From positions 17,360,001 through 17,424,000 of the forward strand of contig NC_071331.1 in the NCBI RefSeq assembly GCF_010183535.1: a stretch of DNA of 64,000 nucleotides. The letters run 5' to 3'. Shown one piece after another: positions 46,701 through 57,100 of the stretch. Positions within the stretch are counted from its first letter, which is position 1. Every line of letters begins with the position of its first letter. The notes beneath the pieces are model-generated. The model did no database searches, was not told the DNA's origin, and saw nothing but the letters and a program-made list of their open reading frames with translations. This DNA is from Caenorhabditis remanei (lineage: Eukaryota; Nematoda; Chromadorea; Rhabditida; Rhabditidae). The position numbers and the translations under genes were made by a program.

Positions 46701-49038
46701 AATTCATTCAGATGATTGAAACTTACATAAAAATCATATCCTCATCCGGAGGCTTCATATTGTACATACTTCGAGCTGCTTGCGGTTGCCTACCGGTTTG
46801 ATCCGTTTGATGACCACAGCTACATTTCTGAAGTAAAATGATAATTTGAATTGCAAAAAAACTTGTTAAAACGTACCGCATCTGACATGGCTTCTTGAAA
46901 TGATAGTAAAGCTTCATATCTGGTTGGTTCGGATTCGAACGATGCAAATTATTCATAAGAGGTCTTTGAAATATCCGATTACCGATTTGTACAATTGCAG
47001 GACTGCTCCACGTACTCCTCGACCAAGAGCGATAGAAGCGAAGGCTCACATGGAATGTACTTCTGTTGCCCCCCCTAAAGTACCATTTTTTTTTGCTCAT
47101 TCGATGAGTTTTCCCGAGAGAAAATGACCCATAAAGGGTTTTCCTGTGACGTGACCTCGTTTTTGAGAAATTGAGATTTTTCAAAAAATGCAATTTTTTC
47201 GAAAAATTTTTTTCATTAATTTTTTTCATTATTTTCCTGGTTTGTTCAAAAAAAGAGTTTAGAACATAATTATAGCAAATTTTATGTAGTTTTCGACTAA
47301 AATATGAAAGTTATGAAAAAATAAGTTTTTGGTCCTGAAAAAAGTCAAAATGTGACACCCTCCAAAAAAAAAATTTTTTTTTCGAGAGCGGCAGAGGTGA
47401 CATATATGTGGTAAGAAAGTACAACTCATCTGGATTATTTTTCTATATAGCACTATAATCGCTTCCAGTTGAAAATTAAGGAAAAAATTGCTGTGAAAAT
47501 TTTCATTTTTCAAAAAAATGTGACATGTCAGAAATGAGTTCGAATTTCTAACATTGAATAAGTTTCAATGAAAATCTTTTCAGAATAAAAATTTTCAGAT
47601 TGTATTCCATGATTTTCAAACAAAAAAGTTCATCCCAGTAGACTTCTCTTGTCATAACACTCGTTCAAATATTGCAAGTTTTTTCATATGGTGGAAATTC
47701 AATTGCTCATAACTCCTCTAAAACTGAAACAAACAGGCTCAAAAACGCTGAAAAACTTAATAATAACTAGTGCTTCTTAAAAATCATAATTGGGTTGTTT
47801 TCCCAAAAATTGTTTTTTTTCGACTTTTGATAAGGGGGGACCACATGAAATTTTTCCAGAATCTTGAAAAATTTTTTTTTTTGAAAACAACCCAAATTAA
47901 CGGTTTTTAGCATCTATTCTTGTTTATACACTAGTTTTAAGTTGTTTTCAAAAAAAAAAATTTTTCAAGTTTCTGGAAAAATTTCATGTGGTCCCCCCTT
48001 ATCAAAAGTCGAAAAAAAACAATTTTTGGAAAAACAACCCAATTATGATTTTTGAGAAGCATGAATTATTTTTAAATTTTTCAGCGTTTTTGAGCCTGTT
48101 TGCTTCAGTTTTAGAGGAGTTATGAGCAATTGAATTTCCACCATATGAAAAAACTTGCAATATTTGAACGAGTGTTATGACAAGAGAAGTCTACTGGGAT
48201 GAACTTTTTTGTTTGAAAATCATGGAATATAATCTGAAAATCTTTATTCTGAAAAGATTTTCATTGAAACTTATTCAATGTTAGAAATTCGAACTCATTT
48301 CTGACATGTCACATTTTTTTGAAAAATGAAAATTTTCACAGCAATTTTTTCCTTAATTTTCAACTGGAAGCGACTATAGTGCTATATAGAAAAATGATCC
48401 AGATGAGTTGTACTTTCTTACCACATATATGTCACCTCTGCCGCTCTCGAAAAAAAAAATTTTTTTTTGGAGGGTGTCACATTTTGACCTTTTTCAGGAC
48501 CAAAAAATTATTTTTTCATAAGTTTCATATTTTAGTCAAAAACTACATAAAATTTGCTATAATTATGTTCTAAACTCTTTTTTTGAACAAACCAGGAAAA
48601 TAATGAAAAAAATTATTGAAAAAAATTTTTCGAAAAAATTGCATTTTTTGAAAAATCTCAATTTCTCAAAAACGAGGTTACGTCACAGGAAAACCCTTTA
48701 TGGGTCATTTTCTCTTGGGAAAACTCATCGAATGAGCAAAAAAAAATGGTACTTTAGGGGGGGCAACAGAAGTACATTCCATGTCAGGAAAACGAGCACG
48801 AGAAGGTGAAGCCACAGCAGGAGGAGAAAGGGACAAAACGAGAACCAAAACAAGAGTTCGAGCTAAAAGATGACGGAAAGGACAAGACAGACGCTGAGCC
48901 ATCAACATCCAGTATGCTATTGATATTGTATTTGAAACTATTAAAACACTCATTTCAGCTCCATCAAGAGCTCCATCGTTGACAAGAAGACACACACCAT
49001 CGAGAAAAGTGAAGACCTACAAGAGTCTCAGAGAATGA
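43709..49038 (+). CDS. AT-hook nuclear-type protein, exon split by a transposon
   Basis: Intact exons are 43709-43864, 43909-44123, 44169-44445, 44495-44566 and 44614-44666. The next exon begins at 47001 after attgcag, runs to 47048, is cut by a 1,735-bp palindromic element, and resumes at 48787-48911. The last exon is 48959-49038. Codon phase closes exactly when the element and one target copy are removed (341 residues). The protein is acidic at its start, has RTPSSM- and TSPKVRK-type phosphosite clusters, an AT-hook-like KKRGRKPK near residue 245, and a basic SRKVKTYKSLRE end. No family is recognised; chromatin binding is likely. Intron 5 holds del-7 antisense. Whether the transcript splices the element out is unknown. 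Confidence 0.68.
44675..46888 (-). CDS. del-7: DEG/ENaC family sodium channel subunit
   Basis: Nine minus-strand exons (46877-46888, 46727-46827, 46423-46684, 46295-46373, 46133-46250, 45798-46089, 45510-45752, 45116-45468, 44675-45068) give 617 residues from the ATG at 46888. The gating His-Gly motif (RELHGLSAF) precedes TM1 (IFWAIVIMACAGWSIVN). FPTMIFCPRNP follows, then a Cys-rich extracellular domain. TM2 carries a GLFVGSSIMSFVQLF filter region, and the intracellular tail is Ser- and Glu-rich. The family forms amiloride-sensitive or acid/peptide/mechanically gated channels. The first exon is only 12 nt, so the start is less sure; a frame open further upstream is an alternative. The whole gene lies inside an intron of the plus-strand AT-hook gene. 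The symbol is from recollection of the locus. Confidence 0.8.
47049..48783. mobile_element. Palindromic Tc4/Tc5-class DNA transposon, non-autonomous
   Basis: Left arm 47049-47891 and right arm 47941-48783 are both 843 bp and near-perfect reverse complements, around a 49-bp loop. The ends begin CATGGAATGTACTTC. TCA is duplicated on both sides (47046-47048 and 48784-48786) within a rebuilt CTCAG target. Tc4 and Tc5 elements are known to use CTNAG with TNA duplication, and Tc4 is a foldback element of about this size. The same 84-codon frame appears in both arms (47259-47513 minus, 48319-48573 plus), differing at six positions, so the arms have begun to diverge. No transposase is encoded, so movement would need one in trans. 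Confidence 0.85.
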
Positions 49039-49263
49039 CTCCTAAATATCTGTGCTATTAATCAACTTTGTTAACATTTCATGGCTATTTGAAGAGCTTT
49101 TTTCTGTTAAATTGTTCCGACTGTTTTTGTTGTTATCTGTTTTTATTCAATAAATAATAGCACACCTTTCATCTTTTTTTTTCAAGCGTCAAGTTGCGAG
49201 CATTGCTTCTGAAATGTACTTTCTCTTCGGTTTCTAATTTTTTTCTCAATATCTTTGTTCCAG

Positions 49264-50769
49264 ATGGACGAAAATTTACATTTTGTTCAGAGGGATGAGA
49301 ATCTTATCTTAGCTGCAGCTCTTGCGTTCACTTTGGAGTTATTCGAACCAAAGAAAGAGGAACATCAAATTTTTGAGCAGAAACCTCCCTCCATTTCATT
49401 AGCGGAACCAGCTCAAGATTATTCCGACGAATACCAACCACAATGCGATCGGCTACAGACCGACGATTATTCGGAACCTATCAACACTCGTCCCGAAGTC
49501 AGTTTTTATTGTGATGACTTTGTGGAAGAAATCACTGCTTCTGATATGGCGGCGCTCGAACCTTATGAGATGACAGCGCTAAGCAAACCTTCCAAGCCCA
49601 AAAACGATCCGATAACTCGGAAAACTATGAAGAGAACGACTACCGACTTCATTCCAGAGCCGAAAAGATATTCGTCTCGACAAGTATTTTTGAGGCTCGC
49701 ACGCGAGGAAGCTGAGAAGAATAGGACAAGTATTCCAACAGTAAATAAACGGAAGACCACGTATAAGAAAAAGAAACCAAATCCGAATTCGAAATCAACA
49801 AATCGGGAAACTCCAAAGGAGCGCAAGAAAAGAGAACAGGAAGCAAGAACTGAACTAGCGAAGCACCGAAAAGAACGACAAATAATTGAGAAGGTAATCT
49901 TCCGAAAACTCATTTAAAATTCGATCAAATGTGTTTTTTTTCAGGCAACAACAGCCACTGTTCGAGCTTTTGGATATGTTGCGAGTTTGAAATCGAAAAC
50001 TGGGAAGAAAAATCTCTCTTCGTGGCAGAACTGGCATGTGATCACTGTTCAATTTCTTCGGTATTTATATCGTATGGTTGTTCCATCGTTATCATGATAT
50101 ACGAATCGTTCCAGAGAGCTAAACGACAATCCGCGGAATACATATCGAAAGTCTCAATTCCACATCTATCTTGTTAATAGTATTACTGTAATGGAGAAAA
50201 CAATGGCTTCAGCTAGAGTTAGTTTATCAAATGATTCCCTTAACCAATCTTCGTTTTCCAGCCGAGACCCCCAGAAATACACAATCTGATGATGCAGTTT
50301 GTCGTAGATTTCACAAAAGTTTGGGATATTGCGAACCAATTAGGTGTGAAGGTTTGTCAAATGTATCGGTCATCTCGTGTCTATGATTCATTTTTCAGCA
50401 AGTCATTGGAGAAATGGGTAGACTGCTGGAGAATGTGCTTGGGTTCCATCTTGCCTCTCCCACACGGATGAACCCGACAAATCTTCCATGGATTCAGACG
50501 AAAACAATTCTTGAACTTATGCTGTCGATTGTGATTCGAGTGGAAGTAGCATACGATGTCCTCATTCTGTTGAACAGAATTCACCATTGGTAAGTCAAGT
50601 GGCATTATTCGGAATGTCTGACGTTTTCAGCTTTCTTACCAAGTGGGCACACCAAACCAACAAACATATGGAGTACAAGTCGTTTGCCATAACCCAGCTT
50701 CACTCTCTTCTCGACGTTCTCTCTCGCCGTTTGTCACAACTATGCGAGCAACAAAAGTATAACATTTAG
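49264..50769 (+). CDS. Unrecognised basic, nuclear-looking protein
   Basis: Six exons (49264-49893, 49945-50060, 50115-50217, 50262-50351, 50399-50589, 50631-50769) encode 422 residues in consistent phase. The first 100 residues are acidic with a hydrophobic start (ENLILAAALAFTLELF). Residues 115-210 are strongly basic and coiled (TPKERKKREQEARTEL), with nuclear-localisation-like KKKKPNPNSKS. The last 170 residues are helical and well packed (LMMQFVVDFTKVWDIANQLG, TILELMLSIVIRVEVAYDVL) with no known motif. The ATG follows gttccag, 225 bp after the AT-hook gene, so the two may be an operon. The basic region followed by helices is loosely bHLH- or bZIP-like, but I would not assign it. Confidence 0.68.
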
Positions 50770-51103
50770 AGTTTATTCTGCCATGTATCATAGAAATATC
50801 CTGTATTTGTTGAATTTATTAGATCTCTTGTCCTCCATCATGTTCCCTATTTTACCCCTTTGAAATTGTTTGCTTTATATAAAGATAACTGTTTAGTTTT
50901 AAAAATAACTGCTTTGGTTTTTTGTGTCCTTTTTCCCCCTCCTCTCGCCAAATCAATGATGACGTAATTAATCTATGCATAAGCGCCATGAGATGGACAA
51001 TTCAACCAGACCGGTCGCCAAATCTCGAAACATCATCTTTATTATAATTGTTTGTAAGCGCGAAGTCCGGCGACATTCACTCTTCTTCTAAAAACAGAAG
51101 AAG
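50770..51103. other. Intergenic, orphan gene to peroxidase
   Basis: This 334-bp same-strand gap holds the 3' flank of the orphan gene and a short promoter region. Nothing else is seen. Confidence 0.4.
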
Positions 51104-54100
51104 ATGAAGAAACGACTTTTTTCGCTTCTTCTATTCTTTTCAACATGCTCCGCGAGCCCATTTCCATGTGGGCCAAGTTTCGTTCCGTGCACTCCGAAAA
51201 GAGCATTTTCCAGTTTGATACGTGAGTTTTCAGGTTTTAAACATAACTTCTGGAATGATAAACTGCTGAATTTCCAGATTATTTTCTAATTAGGAAATCA
51301 AAAATTAGAAAAGTGGCAATCTGTTCTAGCATAGCTATGCATAGGATGGATCTGCTTTTGAGCACATTTTCTATCATTCTTTAATTAAAAATTCTGTAAT
51401 CTCCGATAACCCTTGTTAGTCAATAGTCGATTGTCTTCGATCTCTCTCTCTCTCTCTGTCGTAATTCAAGAATATCCATGCTTTTTCATCATCTCATGTC
51501 ATAAACGAGATCTCATTATGCAAGCCGTCATATCTAGATATTATCACGATGACTATGTCTGACCGAGAGGCAAAAAAAAGAAGCTAAACGAAAAAAGAAA
51601 GAATTTCAGATTCACCGAACAAGGGATTGAAGAAAGAGTTTGGATTCGAGTTCTCAAATGATTTCGAGTTCGAACCGAGTGAAAAAGCGAAAAATGAGTT
51701 GAAGAAGTCGACGAAACAAGAAATAATCACTTCGGCTGCCACGAAAGCTGTTCATTTGACAGAGAAGTTATTCAATGATACGGAGAGATTGATGAGTGAC
51801 AAGTTTGATGGTAAGAAAACGATGAGATCTGAAGAAAACAAAGGGTTTCAGATACATTCAAACAGTCGGAACTTGCTTGGTTACATTACACTTATGCAGA
51901 TCAATACGTGAAATATCTCTCATTCTCAGCAATTTCTTCCAGTGTTGCCACTCAAATGATTTCAGAGTACTGATATATTTCTAGATGGGAAAATAATAAT
52001 TAATAAATTTTAGCCAGTCTCCAAAAAGTCTGAAGAATATGGTGCAGTTTTTGCCAACTGAGAATACGAAAATGAATGAAATTTGTCCGATAAATCAGAT
52101 TGAAGAATGTGTGATTGGAAAGTACAGGTACTGTAGAAGCAAGGGTTTGGAGTATCCTATCTCGGCTGTCTTTAAAGATATGAAAATTATTTCAACTGAA
52201 GAAATATTCTATGAATATTAAGCTATGTTTTGTCAGTTATCATCTTTTCGATATTCCTTTTGATAATCGAGATATACCGCTGCTAACAGGCACTGGTTTT
52301 ACGGTATATGGATTCACTATGAAAAGTTATACCGTGTTGAATGTGTAACCTGAAAATAACGCAAAATGGGAGATAAATTGTTTTGTGTGGCTGAAACTCT
52401 TTTTTTTCTCATGTTTTCTTCTACAAATTCAACATAAATATAATTAACCACTTGTTGTCTAGAAACAGTATCAAAATTAACCATTTTCAAATAGAACAGC
52501 AAAAGCTATCTTGGCCCGGTGTCACCTTTATAAAAGTTAAGAAACGTTAACTTCTTATGTGCCTAATCTATCTGATTTCAGATCATACACTGGCCACTGC
52601 AACAATGTGAAAAACCCATTGAATGGAGCATCATACGAAAGACTGAAACGATTCTTGCCAGCTGATTATGCAGACGGTATGTCTATCTATTAGAAAACTA
52701 GTACAAAATTTCGAACCTCTTCCAGGAATTTCCACACCACGTGCCAGTAAATCCGGTCAACCCCTTCCATCATCTCGTGCTCTCTCTTCCCTTTTCACTC
52801 CTTCTCCATCCGGACATGCCACGTGTTCTCTTCTCATTGCACCATTCCTTTCGTTCCTTTACGACGACATGGTTCATGTTCCGAGTAATCGAATCTTCAA
52901 GCGTGAGTGATTTCTTTTTAAAACATGAAATCAAAAAGATAAAATTAGAAAACACTTTTATTCCTTTCAAATCTAATATCCTGGAGCCAAACGAGCTGGT
53001 GGACAATGATCGCAACTTCCTGGTGCTCCGTTGTCTCCTGGTTGTCCAACCTCTCCTGGAGCTCCATTTTGTCCTGGTTGTCCTGGTGGTCCTGGAAGTC
53101 CAGATGGTCCTTGACTTCCTCCTTTTCCGTTCTCTCCAGGTGGTCCAGCTGGTCCAGGTTGTCCTGGTGGTCCTGGTCTTCCTGGTGCTCCAGCTCTTCC
53201 AGCTGGTCCAACTTCTGTCTTGTATGTTCCTGGCTCTCCTGGTGGTCCTGGACGTCCTGGTTGTCCTGGGGCTCCTGGAATTCCGGGTGGTCCACGTGGT
53301 CCTTGATCTCCTGGTTTTCCGTCCTCTCCTGGATTTCCAGGGGCTCCTGGTGGTCCGTCTGGTCCTGGTTGTCCTGGTGGTCCAGCATCTCCTGGTGGAG
53401 CCTCGCATGGGCATTGTGGTGGGAACAGAGAGTGCGGGTCTGGTCCTGGTGGAGCTGGTGGTCCTGGTGGTCCGATCTCTCCTGGAGTTCCATCAACTCC
53501 ATCAACTCCGTCACGTCCACCATCTCCAGCTGGTCCTGGTGGTCCACGATGACAAGTGCAGCAGCCTCCTCCTTCGGAGTTGAATGATTCAACACCGACA
53601 GATGGGTTATCGTATCCCACTGGTTGGTCACGAAGCTCCTGGTCGTGAAGACGACGAGCCCAGAAGTCTTGGAGGGTGTCACTGAAAACATAGCTTTGTG
53701 AATTCTAGTAAAATGTTATTAAAACAACTAACCGCTTCTCGAGTCTTCTATGATTGAGTACAATATTAGCCAACTTCGCAGAATCTTTCTTTCCTCCAGT
53801 CTCAATATCCAACATCTCTTTCCACATATCTCTTGCTCTGGCTTGACAGAACTCCAAATCAAGTTGAACTTGACTTTCAAGTGTTTGAATATAATGTAAA
53901 ATTAATGGAAAAGTAATAAGGCATGATGTGATGGCGACAGTTGAGAAGACCACTGCCACAAAGGCAACAGGTCTCAATGATCTTTTTTCTTTCTCGTCAG
54001 ACATCTTCCTGTAAAAAAAGAAGAAAAATGAAGAATAAGGAAAGGTGAAGTAGAGACACTTACATGCAGACCAATTTGGCAAGAAGAAGCAGTCAAAGAA

Positions 54101-57100
54101 TCCCCCGCAGTTTCATTCTCTTTTATAGTAGAATCCGTTCCGCTACACCGTCCGCAGGAGATGACGTCACTCTGCGTCTCTCCGCGCGGAATAATCTTTC
54201 GGTGAAACGGTAGCCTGTTCACTTCACACTGAGGAAAGTACCTGAAGAAGTAGATATTATATTGAGAAAAAGCCAAATGAGGGAGAAAAAGAAAATCAGG
54301 TGTTTGAAGGTGATGATAAGGGGATCAGCGAAGAAAGAACACTTCGTATCTAGCCATTTCGCAACTGAGACGTTTCGCAACTGCAACATACCGAGCTCTA
54401 CTTTTTAGGAGATTTCTATGGCAATGACAAAGCGATGCCTCTTCCGTGTTGTCGTGGAAACGGTTCCCATCCCGAGTGCTTTGAGATAACAGTTCCAGAT
54501 GATGACTCACTTCAATCAAGTTAGTTTACTCTGCATCACCTCATCAATTTAACTCAACCTTCCAGAAAATGTCAAGTGTCTTCCGTACTCCCGTTCTCTT
54601 CCAGTTCCCAACCCAAAGTGTTCATTCGGCCAACGCCAGCAGGCAAATATGGCGACATCTTACCTAGATTTGAGTCAAATTTACGGAAATACAAATGGAT
54701 TTGTCAGTCGGATGAGACTATTCAAAGATGGAAAATTAGCACTTCGAGCCGTCGGAGGATTCAATAATCAGATGGGAATCCCTCCAGCGAATTTGGATAA
54801 TTCTGTTTGTAGATCGTATTCTGGAAAACCCTGTTTGTTGGCTGGAAATAATAGGTAACAAAAAAGTAAAGACAAAAAATAGCTAGAATTCAGAATAAAT
54901 TTTCTGCCAACATCCGGTGCAATGTACACAATTTGGATGCGTCAACATAACTTGATTGCTGAGAAATTGAGTTCTGTGAACCCTCATTGGGATGATCAGA
55001 AACTATTCGAGGAGGCGAGACGAATCACGATTGCTCAGTTCCAGCATGTCACTTTCAAGTGAGTTGATTGAGTTCCCAGTTCAAATTTTACTTGATTTTC
55101 CAGTGAAATGGTTCCAGTGTTAGTTGGAAAGGAGCAGTTGAGAGTGATGGGAATCAAACTTCAGAACAATGGATATGATTCTGGATATGATATTGTAACT
55201 TTTGAACTTATACTTATAACTCAATTTTTCGTTTGAATTTCAGAATATCGATGCATCTGCTTCGAATGTCTTTGCTGCAGCAGCCGGTCAATTCTTTTTG
55301 ACTCTCCTTCCAAGTAAATTCAGTATTGAGGATAAGAAATTCCAGACGAGAAGTGAATCCCTTTTGAAAGTAACTCTTATTTATAATTTCATAAGAACTG
55401 AATGATTTTCAGCATTTCAATGATCCTGCTTTGATCTACGAAAAGGGAAAAATCGATGGAATGTTGAGATTCCTTTTGAATGCTCCAATCGAGAAACCAG
55501 GACTTCATAGCTCTCCTCTCTTGAAAACAGCTTTCCAGAAAAGTGAGTTATTGAGATTTGCTGTATATACATATCAATGGTTTTTCAGAAGACGAAGCAG
55601 ATTCCGTTGACATCATAGCAATGGTCATCCAAATGGGAAGAGATCATGGACTTCCGAGTTATCTGAACTGGCGGAAATTCTGTAAACTTGAAGAAGTCAA
55701 CTCGTTTTTGGCTCTCCAATCTATTGTAATACTCTAATTAACCTCCTCTCATTAGTTTAGAATTTCAGTTCAAGCCATCTGTCAATATCTCCGATTTCGA
55801 ACGTCTCTATGAATCTCCTGAAGATATCGATGTGTTTGTTGGAGGTCTATCTGAACAACCAGCAAAAGGATCCCTCCTGGGACCAACATTTGCATGTCTT
55901 TTTGCTCATCAAATGACTCAAACTAAACGGGGAGACAGGTTTTGGTATGAGAACTTCGTGTCTCCTTCTGCATTCACTGTCCAACAAATTGATGAGATTC
56001 GGAAGACAACGATGGCAAGAATTATTTGTGATAATACGGATACGGTGACACATGTACAACATCATGCATTCTCACTTCCTGATGATTATGGGTAAGATTT
56101 AGAAAATTAGTTTCAATATTTGTTTTTTTTTTCTCGTTTCAGAAATTGCCCATTGAGTTGTAACTCAACTGGAATAATCCAACCATTCAATGCGAAATCA
56201 TTCAAAGATGAAGAGAAGTTGACAACTCTCCCAATCACAAAAGAAACGATCGAAAAAGTGATTCGTCTGGGATTGAAGCAATGGCAGAGATATGAGGAAG
56301 GTGAAGGAAGACGAATCAGTGCACAGATAGCTGATACCTCTCCATCTGCTCTACTCTCTCATGCTCTTCTGATGGCTCCGAAGAAGGAATCAATCGACAT
56401 TGCAAGAACTGCATCAGTCCTTCGAGAGGCTACGAATATATTGGTGACAGGAAATGGGTTGAATAAAGATGAGAAATTACCGGATTTGGATGTAGCAACA
56501 CTTCAGAAGATTCTTCCACAAATCGATATTGGAAGTGTTATCGGAAATTTTACACCGTTTTTGGGTAAGTCGCCTCATTATTAAAACTAATTGTTTTTAA
56601 ATCTTCCAGCCCGTGACCCTCTCCCGAAAGAGCAATGTCTTCCGGAACCTCTTCCATGTGACCATACTTCCAAATACCGTTCATACTCTGGATGGTGTAA
56701 TAACCTCAAAAATCCAAAGTTCGGAAATGCCTTCACTCAAATGCGACGTCTTCTGGATCCAGCCTATGACGATGGTTTCGACACTCCACGTACTCGTTCA
56801 GTTCTCGGTTCAGAACTCCCATCTGCTCGTAAAATCTCGAACATTGTTCATAGCGACGCCCCGAAGTTCCATGTGAAATTCACTCATATGTTGATGCAAT
56901 TCGGTCAGATTCTCGATCACGATATGATGCATTCTCCGATTTCTCGTGGTCCGAAGAATACAATTCTCAATTGTTCTTCTTGTGATTCAGCTCAAACTCT
57001 TTCTATTCACTGCTTCCCGATTAAAATTGAGCCAGATGATCCATTCTTCCCAGCAAAACATAATGACGGAAGACCGAGATGTATGCCATTTGCAAGGAGT

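Noticed and set aside
46957..47229. N-terminal extension of del-7 into the transposon arm
   Set aside because: The minus-strand frame continues through the AT-hook exon and element by chance. Phase with the next del-7 exon fails unless the start is at or near 46888.
47259..48573. Matching 84-codon frames in both transposon arms read as a protein
   Set aside because: They are mirror copies in the inverted repeat, low-complexity Phe/Lys sequence, and show no transposase motif.
52741..53587. Long plus-strand frames of 193-280 codons opposite the collagen
   Set aside because: They are antisense reflections of the Gly-X-Y codon repeat. The minus-strand frame has the full collagen plan, and the plus-strand products are low-complexity Val/Leu or Trp/Ser runs.
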